Assembly (NCBI GenBank): GCA_934141245.1
Contig: CAKPCB010000002.1
Coordinates: 62,001-126,000, forward strand
DNA: 64,000 nt
From: an uncultured Bacilli bacterium
GTDB lineage: Bacteria > Bacillota_I > Bacilli_A > RF39 > UBA660
Direction of reading: 5' to 3'
This document shows positions 53,747-63,534 of this stretch, in pieces. A model generated the notes under the pieces. The model was not told the DNA's origin. It saw nothing but the letters and a program-made list of their open reading frames with translations, and made no database searches. A program made the translations under genes and the position numbers. Every line of letters begins with the position of its first letter. Positions within the stretch are counted from its first letter, which is position 1.

Positions 53747-53778
53747 CAAAAAAAGAAGATTATTTAATTAAATCTTCT
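53747..53778 (-). terminator. Terminator of tkt
   Basis: AGAAGATT and AATCTTCT form an eight-base-pair stem with a nine-base loop, followed by TTTTTTT on the minus strand, overlapping the tkt stop. Confidence 0.8.
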
Positions 53779-55709
53779 ATTTGTTCTTCTATAAAATTTT
53801 CAGTAAAGTTATATTCCTCTAATAGATCCTTATAGTTAGCACTTTTTCCAAAAGTATTTACTGTAAATAAATGCTTTCTATCAGATGTAAATCTATCCCA
53901 AGAATATGGTGAAGATGCTTCTATTACAAAAACATTATCAGTTTTAGGAATTAAATTTTCTCTATATTCATCATCCATTCTTTCAAATAATTCAATAGAA
54001 GGCATACTTATTATTCTATTATCAATTCCTCTTTCTTCTAATTTAGCTGATACATCTAATGTAAGTTGTAGTTCTTCACCAGTTGTAATAATAATTGCAT
54101 CTAATCTTTTCTTTTCTGGTTTCACTATGTATGCTCCATGTTTTACTTCATTTACTTTTGTAGATGATTGTAACAGCACTTCATTTCTACCTAATATTAA
54201 TACTGATGGCTTTCTTGTTTCTAATATTGACTTGTAGCTTCCCAAAACCTCATTAGCATCACTTGGTCTATATACATCAATATTTGGAATACTTCTCAAA
54301 CCAACTAATTGTTCTACTGGTTGATGAGTTGGTCCATCTTCACCCACAGTAATTGAGTCATGGGTGAATACATATATAACAGGTAAATTCATCATAGCAC
54401 TCATTCTGATAGCCGGTTTCATATAATCACTAAATGATAAAAATGTTGATATAACAGGAGTAATACCAGTTGTTGCTATACCATTTGCAATGGCACCCAT
54501 CGCATGTTCTCTAACGCCAAACATAATATTTTTTTCATTTGAATCAAGAATTTTTACTTTAGTTGAAGAAGAAACATCTGCACTACCTACTAACATAAAT
54601 GGATAGTTTTTGCAAATTGAATTTAATATTTTACCAGATGAAACCCTAGTGGACTCCATATTATTGACAGGTATTTCATATTCTATATCTTTTATTTTTA
54701 TTTCATCTTTTGATTTTAACAACATATCAAGTTTTTCTTTTTCAGTATCATCTAATTCAACTATCAACTTCATCCAATTTGATATTTCTTTTTCCATTCT
54801 ATCATTAATAGTTTCTCTAGTAAAAGTAACAGCTTCATCAGAAACCTGAAACGGAATATCTCTAAGTGATAATTTTTCTTTTATCTGTCTTATATCATCT
54901 TGTTCTAATATTCCGCCATGAATTTTATTAGTACCTTCTAATTTGGAATACTTACCTATAGTTGTTTTTACTTCAATAAGTGTTGGTTTGTCACTTTCTT
55001 TTGCTTTTGTAATCGCATCAGATAAAGATAATAAATCTTCACCATCAGAAACTGTAATAACACTCCAATTCATTGATTCAAATCTTAATTTAACATTTTC
55101 TGAAAATGATTCTGATAAATTACCATCTAAAGTAGTATTATTAGAGTCATAAAATACTACTAATTTATTTAATCCTAAATTTCCGGCAAGAGATGCGGCT
55201 TCATAGCTTACACCTTCCATTAAGTCTCCATCTCCACACAAACAATATGTATAAAAATCAATAATATTTTTGTTAAAATTTTTATTTAAATATCTCTCAG
55301 CAAGCGCTATACCTACGGCATTTGCAAATCCTTGTCCTAATGGACCAGTAGACATATCAACACCTGGTGTTACATTAATTTCAGGATGTCCAGGTGTTTT
55401 AGAATTTAGTTTTCTAAATCCTTTTAAGTCATCAAGTGTAATATCAAACCCTGACATGTATAGTGTTGAATATAATAATGCAGATGCATGTCCTGCAGAT
55501 AAAACAAATCTATCCCTATTAATCCAATTTGGATTATTTACATCAAATCTTAAAAAGTTTGTATATAAATTATATATAATTGGAGCAGCACCAAGTGCAA
55601 CACCCGGATGTCCTCCACCGGCCTCATTAATCATGTCAATACTTAGCCCTCTTATATTATCTATAACTTTCTTTTCTAGTGGATTGATTTCTCTTTTCTT
55701 TATTAACAT
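53760..55709 (-). CDS. tkt: Transketolase
   Basis: Thiamine diphosphate enzyme of the non-oxidative pentose phosphate pathway, 649 residues. The N-terminal domain has INEAGGGHPGVALGAAP and the cofactor motif CLCGDGDLMEGVSYEA...N; the central Pyr domain has FGVREHAMGAIANGIA, VFTHDSITVGEDGPTHQPVEQLVGLR. The order tkt-sirA-yneF is conserved. GGAGAGTGATTTT precedes the ATG. Together with deoB it would feed and draw on ribose phosphates. Confidence 0.97.
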   Translation of the reverse strand: MLIKKREINPLEKKVIDNIRGLSIDMINEAGGGHPGVALGAAPIIYNLYTNFLRFDVNNPNWINRDRFVLSAGHASALLYSTLYMSGFDITLDDLKGFRKLNSKTPGHPEINVTPGVDMSTGPLGQGFANAVGIALAERYLNKNFNKNIIDFYTYCLCGDGDLMEGVSYEAASLAGNLGLNKLVVFYDSNNTTLDGNLSESFSENVKLRFESMNWSVITVSDGEDLLSLSDAITKAKESDKPTLIEVKTTIGKYSKLEGTNKIHGGILEQDDIRQIKEKLSLRDIPFQVSDEAVTFTRETINDRMEKEISNWMKLIVELDDTEKEKLDMLLKSKDEIKIKDIEYEIPVNNMESTRVSSGKILNSICKNYPFMLVGSADVSSSTKVKILDSNEKNIMFGVREHAMGAIANGIATTGITPVISTFLSFSDYMKPAIRMSAMMNLPVIYVFTHDSITVGEDGPTHQPVEQLVGLRSIPNIDVYRPSDANEVLGSYKSILETRKPSVLILGRNEVLLQSSTKVNEVKHGAYIVKPEKKRLDAIIITTGEELQLTLDVSAKLEERGIDNRIISMPSIELFERMDDEYRENLIPKTDNVFVIEASSPYSWDRFTSDRKHLFTVNTFGKSANYKDLLEEYNFTENFIEEQIEDLIK

Positions 55710-55735
55710 AAAATCACTCTCCTACTTTAATTATA

Positions 55736-56155
55736 TCACTTAATGTCGTTATTAGAAAGTTTTAGTACCTTTTCGTTATTTTTTTCCATTATTCTGCCAA
55801 TATTAATACCTACTGGATTATTGGCGAAATACTTTTCATCCATATCATCCTTAATAGATTTATATTCTTTTTTATTTATAAGCTTAAACTCTAATTGAAG
55901 ATTTAATTCATTTATTTCTGTAGTATATCTTGAAATAACAAAGTTTACAAAGTCTTCCATGTTATCCTCAGTAATAAAATTTGAATCATATAACATATAT
56001 GGTTTTAAATATAATTCTAATAAAAATTGCATTGAATGATTTTTCTCACTAGAAATTAAATATAATATCTTATTTATATCATAGCTTAATAATTCATTTA
56101 AAATTGCAGCTTGTTTATGATCAAGTTTTAATCTAATATTTTTGTTATTTTTCAT
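55736..56155 (-). CDS. Hypothetical protein, unknown function
   Basis: 139 residues, helical and charged, beginning MKNNKNIRLKLDHKQAAILN and containing YELKLEFKLINKKEYKS-like coils. No membrane segment or signal. GGGGGATAAT lies before the ATG. It lies 26 bases from tkt and 19 bases from the LPG synthase-like gene on the same strand, so it may belong to that transcript. I recognise no family. Confidence 0.6.
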   Translation of the reverse strand: MKNNKNIRLKLDHKQAAILNELLSYDINKILYLISSEKNHSMQFLLELYLKPYMLYDSNFITEDNMEDFVNFVISRYTTEINELNLQLEFKLINKKEYKSIKDDMDEKYFANNPVGINIGRIMEKNNEKVLKLSNNDIK

Positions 56156-56174
56156 ATTATCCCCCTAAAATATA

Positions 56175-57191
56175 TTATTTTTTATTTTTATTATCATTTA
56201 TAAATCTAATTATTAGTAAAATTAAACAAAGTATTATTGGTATATAAAAGGAAAAAGCCCTAGTTAACATCATCGCTGTTGAAGCCTTATTTGCACCAAA
56301 TATATTTATAAATGCATAATTCATTAAATGTTCACTTACTCCCGTTCCACCAGGAAGAGGCATTGCTTCAATTGCAATCTGAACACTTATTTGTATAAAC
56401 ACTAATTCAAAATAATTATATTTATTTAACCCAAATGATTTATATATTACATATGAAATAGAAAAAAGAAACATTCTTTGAAGTAATGTCAATATAAAAC
56501 CAATAAAAACTTCCTTTTTATGAGATTTAATATAATTAACCTCGTTTTTATAATCGTTTAATTTAGTTTCTACAGTTTGTTCAATATCAGCATTTTTATC
56601 TTTACTTAATTTATTTTTAAAAGAGTAAAAAAATCTAAGTATTTTTTTAATAACTGACTGCTTATATAATAAGAAATAGCAAAATATAATTACTAATAAG
56701 TCTACAGTAAATCCAATTATAAAAAATATTAATAAATACTTATCACTTAATAAAATACCACTCTTAAACATCATTATAATAATTCCTAATATAATTAGTG
56801 TTAATTTAAAATATATAGTGTTTAGAATTAATGTAATAAGTGATTTTTTCATTGAAATTTTATCTTTATTCATATAATATAGTTGAACTGGTTGCCCACC
56901 AGTTGAAGATGGTGTTATAGCACTAAAGAAAAATTCTACCATTGAATAAAAAATTCCTTTTGATAGAGTTATTTTTTTATTTAGGGACTTTAAAATAAGT
57001 TTCATATACAATCCCTGAAAAATAAAGTATGCAGCAATAAGCAGCATACAAATAAATACATACTTAATATTTACCAATTTAATATTTGAAATAACTAAAT
57101 CAATACTATCACCTGAAAAAATAGAATAAAAAGTCAAAAATATAACAACTATAAAGAAAAGAATTGATAGTAAATACTTTTTAATATTCAT
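56175..57191 (-). CDS. LPG synthase-type membrane protein (UPF0104/YbhN family)
   Basis: 338 residues with about seven membrane helices and the family motif PLPGGTGVSEHLMNYAF near residue 285, preceded by SAITPSSTGGQPVQLYYM. This is the membrane domain of the lysylphosphatidylglycerol synthase (MprF) family, without the aminoacyl transferase half, so the present protein is probably a flippase or lipid-handling membrane protein. It lies upstream (in the same direction) of the small helical gene and after pssA, in a lipid and envelope block. Confidence 0.85.
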   Translation of the reverse strand: MNIKKYLLSILFFIVVIFLTFYSIFSGDSIDLVISNIKLVNIKYVFICMLLIAAYFIFQGLYMKLILKSLNKKITLSKGIFYSMVEFFFSAITPSSTGGQPVQLYYMNKDKISMKKSLITLILNTIYFKLTLIILGIIIMMFKSGILLSDKYLLIFFIIGFTVDLLVIIFCYFLLYKQSVIKKILRFFYSFKNKLSKDKNADIEQTVETKLNDYKNEVNYIKSHKKEVFIGFILTLLQRMFLFSISYVIYKSFGLNKYNYFELVFIQISVQIAIEAMPLPGGTGVSEHLMNYAFINIFGANKASTAMMLTRAFSFYIPIILCLILLIIRFINDNKNKK

Positions 57192-57214
57192 ATTGATTCC
57201 TCTTTCAAACTACA

Positions 57215-57838
57215 CTAAAGTAATAGTAATAATATTAATAATACTAATGCTAATACAGGAACAATTATATATGCCATTCCTTTTAGCTTTGGTACATTTA
57301 TCTTTAACACAAAAAGTATTGCGGTTAGAAGTGTTAAAGATAAATATATTATAGAAAGCACATTTAAATCAACAACTGTATGTAAAAGTCCTAAAAGTGG
57401 ATATGTAATTGCAGTTGATGTAACAGGTAATCCTTTATATGATTTAACAGGTTGATCTGCATCTGCAATTGTATTAAAATGTGCTAATCTTGTAACTCCG
57501 CAAATTATAAACAAAATATATATTATAATTGCAGGTATTGAATACATTTTTAAAGAAAACATTATTAATACAGGAACTGCAATAAAGCAGAATGTATCAG
57601 CAAGTGAATCCAACTGAATTCCAATTTGTTTTTCCTGTTCACTTCTCTTACATGCCCTAGCAAATTTTCCATCAAACATATCACATATACCAGATAGCAT
57701 TAAACATATTAATGAATATCTAAGATAACACGTACTTGAAAAAATCACTTTTGTAAAAGCAAAATATATTGCTAAGACTCCAAAAACTATACCTAAATAA
57801 GTTATCAAACAAGATTTATGCGGTTTTACTATAAACAT
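57215..57838 (-). CDS. pssA: CDP-diacylglycerol--serine O-phosphatidyltransferase (PssA)
   Basis: 207 residues, multi-helix membrane protein. The CDP-alcohol phosphatidyltransferase motif D-G-x2-A-R-x8-G-x3-D-x3-D is present as DGKFARACKR...QIGIQLDSLAD. It makes phosphatidylserine from CDP-diacylglycerol and serine. Other CDP-alcohol transferases (PgsA) share the motif, but the size and motif spacing fit PssA best. Neighbouring genes are also membrane or surface assembly proteins. No psd (decarboxylase) is in the window. Confidence 0.75.
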   Translation of the reverse strand: MFIVKPHKSCLITYLGIVFGVLAIYFAFTKVIFSSTCYLRYSLICLMLSGICDMFDGKFARACKRSEQEKQIGIQLDSLADTFCFIAVPVLIMFSLKMYSIPAIIIYILFIICGVTRLAHFNTIADADQPVKSYKGLPVTSTAITYPLLGLLHTVVDLNVLSIIYLSLTLLTAILFVLKINVPKLKGMAYIIVPVLALVLLILLLLL

Positions 57839-57856
57839 ACTAACACTCCTTAAATA

Positions 57857-59428
57857 CTATTTATCATTACGATTATTATCTTTACTTTTATTTTTATTAG
57901 ACAAAATCAGTTTACCATAATCACTACCCAAAATTTTATCATCATAAAATAATGACTTTTTAGTTAACTCACTATTCATAAAATCAAGCCCATACTTTTC
58001 AGACAATGTCTTTTTATCTGAAAACAAGTTTACACCTAAAGCTAATTGATCTTCATCAATTTCGGCACCAATAGAAGCCAATATTGTAGGATACATATCA
58101 ACTGCAGTAAATGTCCTGTTTTTGGTATGAGTAGTAGTAACAACTGGATTTATTATTACATTATATCTACGCCTTTTATAATACTCATGCCCTTCAAATG
58201 CACTTTTATGCATGCTCGGATGATCTCCAATTATAACAATTGTTGTATCTTTATAAAATGGTTGTTCTTTAACCCAGTTAACAAATTCAAAAATCAATTT
58301 TGAAGTAGTTGCATATGCATTCTCATTTTTTGTTTTGAATTTTTTAACTGAATAATTTCCAATATACTCATCATTAGCATGTGTATCAATTGTAATTAAA
58401 TTTAAATTAAACTTAGTATTCTTACTAATTTTTGATAATCTTTCTTTTGCCATTTCAAATAAATACTTATCATTAACACCCCAATGTGATCTAGTATAAT
58501 CATCATATTTAAACCCATACTTCCTTAAGTTATCAGAATCAATTATTTTATATTTTCCATGCTTTGTATAATATTCTTTTATTCCACCAAATGAAGTTCT
58601 AGCAGCACTAATTAATTCATTATAATATCCATTATCTTTTAATACATCGCCTAGTGAATATGCACCTTGTAAAAAGTTAGATGAATGATAGTCATTTGCT
58701 GAAATTGGAATTTTAAATGGTAGTCCCGAAGTATTTGAAATAATAGATCCGGTTGTCCATGTAGTTGAATATAGATTATTCATTCCACTTACTTTATTAT
58801 CACTTGCAAAATATATAGAATCCTCATCTAATAATAAATCATACATTTCCGGGATAACCTCATAATCCCAATCACCACCTTGCTCTTTAGTAAATAATGT
58901 TGTTTCAAGCGATTCTACAAATATTAAAATTAAATTATTATGTTTTTTAAAATTAATCTTTGTATCTTTTGGATTTGCATAATTCATTTCAATAAATTTA
59001 GATTCTGTTAAATTATTTTTAGCAAAATTCAATCCATCAAGATTGTAGAAAGCTATTGCACCTACAAATATTGTTAATATTATACTAAAAATTATCTTGT
59101 GATTCATAATAATTTTTATTGGATAAACTTGAAATTTTAATTTCTTCTTCTTTAAAAATGTAATATCAGCACTTATAGTTTTATTTATTAAAACATTATT
59201 ATATAAAGCCCAAAGAGCAAATAAACATACAATCAAAAATGGTAGTGTAATTCCAACAGCAGTTAAATATACACCAATATCGGCATTTTTTGCACCGTTT
59301 GTTGCATAGAAAAATAGTTCTTCTATAGTTTCATTTGCAAAGAAAAACCTTATATAAAAAGTTCCAACTAATACTATTGTTAATACTAATAAAAATAAGA
59401 ATAATAATATTTTTTTAATTTTTTTCAT
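57857..59428 (-). CDS. MdoB/LtaS-type phosphoglycerol transferase
   Basis: 523 residues from the ATG at 59428; longer frames run into the previous gene. Residues 1-100 have four or so membrane helices, then an extracytoplasmic sulfatase-like domain with ILIFVESLETTLF, the Thr region STTWTTGSIISNTSGLP (nucleophile Thr expected here), and metal-binding GDHPSMHK and HEYYKRRRY. This pattern is closest to OpgB/MdoB-type enzymes, which move phosphoglycerol groups from phosphatidylglycerol to glycans; LtaS-type lipoteichoic acid synthases are related. The gene overlaps its upstream neighbour by 14 bases. Confidence 0.82.
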   Translation of the reverse strand: MKKIKKILLFLFLLVLTIVLVGTFYIRFFFANETIEELFFYATNGAKNADIGVYLTAVGITLPFLIVCLFALWALYNNVLINKTISADITFLKKKKLKFQVYPIKIIMNHKIIFSIILTIFVGAIAFYNLDGLNFAKNNLTESKFIEMNYANPKDTKINFKKHNNLILIFVESLETTLFTKEQGGDWDYEVIPEMYDLLLDEDSIYFASDNKVSGMNNLYSTTWTTGSIISNTSGLPFKIPISANDYHSSNFLQGAYSLGDVLKDNGYYNELISAARTSFGGIKEYYTKHGKYKIIDSDNLRKYGFKYDDYTRSHWGVNDKYLFEMAKERLSKISKNTKFNLNLITIDTHANDEYIGNYSVKKFKTKNENAYATTSKLIFEFVNWVKEQPFYKDTTIVIIGDHPSMHKSAFEGHEYYKRRRYNVIINPVVTTTHTKNRTFTAVDMYPTILASIGAEIDEDQLALGVNLFSDKKTLSEKYGLDFMNSELTKKSLFYDDKILGSDYGKLILSNKNKSKDNNRNDK

Positions 59429-59729
59429 TTTTCTTACTAGACCTCTTTGTTTCAATCTTAACTTGTATAAAGTTTGAAATAACTTTATATGCAATTACTA
59501 AAATAATATTTGTAAGTAATGCAATTAATGAATATTTAATTATAAAGTTAAGCTTTATAGTAAAAGCAGCAACTGTATAATATCTAAGAAGAAACAAAAT
59601 ACAAATAATATTAGTTATAAAACAAAGTTTAAAATAAGTAACAATAAAATCTATAGTTGTAGATTTATCACTTAAATAATACTTTACAAAAAATATTGAT
59701 GGTAACATCAAATAAATAAACCTTTCCAT
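59415..59729 (-). CDS. Small three-helix membrane protein, unknown function
   Basis: 104 residues: MERFIYLMLPSIFFVKYYLS start, three hydrophobic segments and a basic tail (VKIETKRSSKKNEKN). The ATG at 59729 is chosen because GGGTG lies just before it and the ORF's GTG lies inside that site. The tail overlaps the MdoB-like gene, so the pair is translationally coupled. It may be a partner of the transferase. TATAAT 17 bases upstream suggests its own promoter. Confidence 0.65.
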   Translation of the reverse strand: MERFIYLMLPSIFFVKYYLSDKSTTIDFIVTYFKLCFITNIICILFLLRYYTVAAFTIKLNFIIKYSLIALLTNIILVIAYKVISNFIQVKIETKRSSKKNEKN

Positions 59730-59782
59730 ATTAAACACCCAATCTCATTATAAGCTTATATTAATCAAAAAGCAAATAAAAC

Positions 59783-59806
59783 AACAAAAAAAGAAGGAAA
59801 ACTCCT
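59783..59806 (-). terminator. Terminator downstream of the nucleotidyltransferase gene
   Basis: AAGGAGGA and TCCTTCT form an imperfect stem, followed by TTTTTTTG on the minus strand. Confidence 0.6.
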
Positions 59807-59817
59807 CCTTATAATCA

Positions 59818-60714
59818 TTACTTCCAAAGTGGTCTAGGATAATCTCCATTATCAGTTAATTTCTTTATAGCATTTACAAGATCATCTTTGTCTTCCCTAT
59901 ATGTCATTCCATGCCATACCGCAGTGGTTTTTAATATTTCACAGCTAGCATCACCATTCTTTATTTGTTCAAATACAACAACAGGTATTAAATATTCACA
60001 TTTATCTAATGATTCTTTGTTTTCAAGAAGAAAACTTCTGAATCTTTTCTCTAAATAATCAAATATTTGTGTTTTAAATGCAAACATATTCATTGAAACA
60101 AGTGTATTTGCATCAACTTCAAATGATTCATTACCATCAAGTGGTGTAGCTATTATTTTATCACCCACTTTTTCAATTGATGATTCAATAAGCCCTGTCA
60201 AATGATTTCCACTATTTCTACATATTCCTCTTTTTACTGCACCATTTTCAGTAAGAGTATTTGCAGTTAAATATCCAGCCATTGCGTATTCATTTGGATT
60301 TTTATTGTTTTTTAGAAATTCAGATATTACTTTAAATGCATCATATCCATAAAAATCATCTGCATTTATTATTGCAAAATCATCTTTAACTACATCTTTA
60401 CAACAAAGAATAGCATGTGCTGTTCCAAGTGGTTTTATTCTGTCTTTTGGTAAATCAATATCAGAAGGAACATTTTTATTATTTTGAAAAACATATTCAA
60501 CTTTTATTTTATCTTCAACTCTTTTTCCAACAGTTTCTCTAAAAATATTATAATTTTCCTCCTTAATTACAAATACTACCTTGTCAAATCCACATCTGAT
60601 CGCATCATAAATAGAATAATCAATTATGAATTCTCCATTATCTCCAACTGGTTCAATTTGCTTTAAACCACCAAATCTGCTTCCCATTCCAGCAGCCATT
60701 ATAACTAATTCCAT
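59818..60714 (-). CDS. Sugar-phosphate nucleotidyltransferase-like protein
   Basis: 298 residues with a GT-A nucleotidyltransferase opening (MELVIMAAGMGSRFGGLKQIEPVGDN), the usual GxGxR-type nucleotide loop, an Asp pair INADDFYGYDAF, and GTAHAILCCKDVV. It would activate a sugar or alcohol phosphate with NTP. The substrate (glucose, choline or other) cannot be chosen by eye. It is the downstream partner of an LCP-family gene, nine bases apart, and is separated by a terminator from the next unit. Confidence 0.75.
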   Translation of the reverse strand: MELVIMAAGMGSRFGGLKQIEPVGDNGEFIIDYSIYDAIRCGFDKVVFVIKEENYNIFRETVGKRVEDKIKVEYVFQNNKNVPSDIDLPKDRIKPLGTAHAILCCKDVVKDDFAIINADDFYGYDAFKVISEFLKNNKNPNEYAMAGYLTANTLTENGAVKRGICRNSGNHLTGLIESSIEKVGDKIIATPLDGNESFEVDANTLVSMNMFAFKTQIFDYLEKRFRSFLLENKESLDKCEYLIPVVVFEQIKNGDASCEILKTTAVWHGMTYREDKDDLVNAIKKLTDNGDYPRPLWK

Positions 60715-60722
60715 AAGTCCTC

Positions 60723-62135
60723 CTATTCACCATTTAAAATTTTTTCTATGCCTTCTTTAGCATTGCTAACACTTTGTTCATTTGGAAACATAACATATAA
60801 CTTTTGATGAGGATAAGAATATGTATATTCCATAGAACCCGTACCATCAACTTGAGTACTAATTATCTCATATTTTCCTATGTCCTCAACTTCATATTTT
60901 ATAAATGAAGTAAGTTCACTCATTTCTATATTAGTAGCAAATTTACCATTCATTACTTCTAAAACAGAATTATAATCCGCTAAAATATTGGGACTATTCT
61001 TCAACTTATTAAATATTCCTTTTATTACCTCTTGTTGATTTTTAACTCTATGATTGTCCCCTTCCAAATATGAATGTCTTTCTCTTGCAAATCTTAAAGC
61101 ACATTTGCCATTAACAACATTATTTCCAACAACATATTTACAACCATCTAAATTTAAATTTTTATCCGAATATATCTCAATTGGTCCAATTTTATCCACT
61201 AAATCTACTACAGTCGTAAAATTAACTTTTACATAATAATTAATATCTATGTTGAACAAATCTTCAATTGTTTGAACCGCTGTATTTATACCGTAAATAC
61301 CTGCATGTGTAAGTTTATCCTTATAGCCTTTTTTTCCATGCAATTGAACATAATAGTCTCTTGGAATAGAAGTTAATAACATTTTATTAGTATTTGGATT
61401 AATAGTTACTACAATATTAACATCATTTCTTGTTGTTTTATTTATATTGCCATATGAATCCATACCACTGATAAGAACATTAAATGCAGTATTTTTAATA
61501 CTTACTTTTTTAGTTATATCTTGTACTTCTTTTGTAATATCAATTGTTTGTAATATTCTAGTTCTAGAAGAAAAGTCTTCATATTTGTCTTCCAAGTCCT
61601 CTTTTATTAAGTCACTTATCAATATTGACTCAACTTTTTTAGTATATAATTTATCTTTGAGTTGTTCTATATTTTTTGTAGTAGAATATATAAGTTCAAG
61701 CTTTAATTTTGATAAAACATCTTCATCTGTATTTATATAATATAGCATTGTTTTTCCATATAAATCGGATATTTCTTCATATTTTGAATCTTTCAATACA
61801 ACTACATAATAACTAGTAACTTCTTTTTTTATTGAATCAATATTACCAATAAAATGAAGTGTTTTATTAAGATAAATCATTCCAAAAGAGTATCCAAATA
61901 TAAGTATGACTGTTACTATATATGATAAAATTTTAAGTACTTTAAATGAAATACTATTTACATTTAAAAACAAAATTATTGAAGTTATAACAGTAGCTAT
62001 ACTAACTCCAATTAAAATAATTTTAAAATAATTATCGGGGATAGCATTTATTTTATTTAGTGTAAATAAGAAAACAGCAGTAATAACAATTAATAAAACT
62101 CCACATATACATCCAATTAAATTTCTTTTTTTCAT
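60723..62135 (-). CDS. LytR-CpsA-Psr (LCP) family cell-wall polymer ligase
   Basis: 470 residues. Three N-terminal helices (LIGCICGVLLIVITAVFL and two more by residue 85), an accessory domain (85-205), and the LCP domain from about 215: NVLISGMDSYG, RNDVNIVVTINPNTNKMLLTSIPRDYYV, THAGIYGINTAVQTIEDLF, CALRFARERHSYLEGDNHR. This enzyme attaches capsular or teichoic polymers to peptidoglycan from lipid carriers. The size and layout resemble CpsA. Upstream in the same direction are cpsB, cpsD and cpsC homologues. Confidence 0.92.
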   Translation of the reverse strand: MKKRNLIGCICGVLLIVITAVFLFTLNKINAIPDNYFKIILIGVSIATVITSIILFLNVNSISFKVLKILSYIVTVILIFGYSFGMIYLNKTLHFIGNIDSIKKEVTSYYVVVLKDSKYEEISDLYGKTMLYYINTDEDVLSKLKLELIYSTTKNIEQLKDKLYTKKVESILISDLIKEDLEDKYEDFSSRTRILQTIDITKEVQDITKKVSIKNTAFNVLISGMDSYGNINKTTRNDVNIVVTINPNTNKMLLTSIPRDYYVQLHGKKGYKDKLTHAGIYGINTAVQTIEDLFNIDINYYVKVNFTTVVDLVDKIGPIEIYSDKNLNLDGCKYVVGNNVVNGKCALRFARERHSYLEGDNHRVKNQQEVIKGIFNKLKNSPNILADYNSVLEVMNGKFATNIEMSELTSFIKYEVEDIGKYEIISTQVDGTGSMEYTYSYPHQKLYVMFPNEQSVSNAKEGIEKILNGE

Positions 62136-62147
62136 AAAACCGCCCTC

Positions 62148-62858
62148 CTATTTAACTAAAAAATCGCAATTGTTTTTAATCTTATTGTAATATTCCTTAC
62201 CAGCTATTTTATTAAATAATTTATCTATTTTGTTCCAATTATCAATAAGTAATGTTCTATCTAGCCTATGTAAATCAGTTCCTAAGTAATCTACATATCT
62301 ATGTTTAAGCATATATTTCAATAATTTTTCTGCATCTTTCCCATATCTACCTATTATACTTGTATAATTAGATTGAAACAACACTTTTTCTTTTTTTAAT
62401 TCATCTATCAACTTATAGTCTTCTTGAAAATATGTATATCTTTCAGGATGAGCAATTATTGGTAAGTAACCCAGTCTCTTTATATCATATAATATATCTT
62501 CAAGACCTATTATCTTGTTATGAAATGGTAACTCAATAAGTAAACAATTAGTATCAGCAAGTGTTTCTATAAAACCTTTTTCTACTAAATCTACTATGTT
62601 ATCAACTATAAAAATCTCATTTCCTATAAATATATTTACATCTATGTTTTCTTCTCTTAGTTTAGCTTTAATTGCTTCCAATCTTTCTTCTTTAAGCATA
62701 TTATCAGCATTATATTCACTATTATCAATATAGTGTGGTGTTATTATAAGATTATTAAAGCCTATAGAGTATAACTTTTTTATAAGCTCTATAGACTCAT
62801 CAATACTTCTTGCACCATCATCAATACCATATATTAAATGTGAATGTATATCTGTCAT
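62148..62858 (-). CDS. cpsB: CpsB/YwqE-type tyrosine-protein phosphatase (PHP family)
   Basis: 236 residues. MTDIHSHLIYGIDDGA gives the first PHP metal motif, followed by ITPHY, IELPFHNK, IAHPERYTYF and a final GTDLHRLDR, the Mn-dependent PHP fold. Counteracts the CpsD-type tyrosine kinase in controlling capsule length. Adjacent to cpsD by ten bases. Confidence 0.92.
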   Translation of the reverse strand: MTDIHSHLIYGIDDGARSIDESIELIKKLYSIGFNNLIITPHYIDNSEYNADNMLKEERLEAIKAKLREENIDVNIFIGNEIFIVDNIVDLVEKGFIETLADTNCLLIELPFHNKIIGLEDILYDIKRLGYLPIIAHPERYTYFQEDYKLIDELKKEKVLFQSNYTSIIGRYGKDAEKLLKYMLKHRYVDYLGTDLHRLDRTLLIDNWNKIDKLFNKIAGKEYYNKIKNNCDFLVK

Positions 62859-62868
62859 TAATAATCAC

Positions 62869-63534
62869 CTACTCATAATAATTAGAATATTTCCCTCTTT
62901 TTGATGCTGGAGCTTTATTTACAACCACACCTGCTATCTTAGCAGATACTTGTTCTAATGCTTTTTTAGTTTGAGCTAATTCATCCAACGATGTATATCC
63001 AATAGCAGAAACAATAATTACTCTATCTACTAAGTTTGCTAAAACAAGTGAATCAGGCAATCCATTTACAGGAACACCATCGAATATAACTCTATCAAAA
63101 TTATCTGTAAAAACATTAATTACCTCTTTACAGTTTTCTGAATTTAAAAGTTCACTAGGGTTTGGTGGAACTACACCCCTAGGTAATATATATAAATTAG
63201 GTATAGTCGTCTTTCTTATGTGTTCTGCCAAATCTGAAGATACACCTGAGTTTAATAGGTTTGAAAAGCCCTTTGCAGCTGGCTGATTAAATATTTTATG
63301 TACTCTACCTAATCTTAAATCTGCATCAACTAGTAGTACCTTTTCACCTGTTTGTGCAAATGCTGCAGCAAGATTTGAGGATATAAAACTTTTTCCTTCT
63401 CCTGGTATAGAACTAGTAACAAGCAAAACCTTTGAAGAACTATCTGCTGTAAATTGTAAATTTGTTCTAATAGTCCTTATATCTTCACTTATGTTAGACT
63501 TAGGCTTATTAAATATAACTAATTCATCTTTCAT
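62869..63534 (-). CDS. cpsD: CpsD/YwqD-type tyrosine-protein kinase
   Basis: 221 residues. The P-loop VTSSIPGEGKSFISSNLAAAFAQ, A' VLLVDADLRLG and Walker B RVIFDGVPV motifs are those of bacterial BY-kinases. The C-terminus KRGKYSNYYE has the Tyr cluster that is autophosphorylated. Activated by the CpsC membrane partner encoded with an ATGA overlap immediately upstream. Confidence 0.93.
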   Translation of the reverse strand: MKDELVIFNKPKSNISEDIRTIRTNLQFTADSSSKVLLVTSSIPGEGKSFISSNLAAAFAQTGEKVLLVDADLRLGRVHKIFNQPAAKGFSNLLNSGVSSDLAEHIRKTTIPNLYILPRGVVPPNPSELLNSENCKEVINVFTDNFDRVIFDGVPVNGLPDSLVLANLVDRVIIVSAIGYTSLDELAQTKKALEQVSAKIAGVVVNKAPASKRGKYSNYYE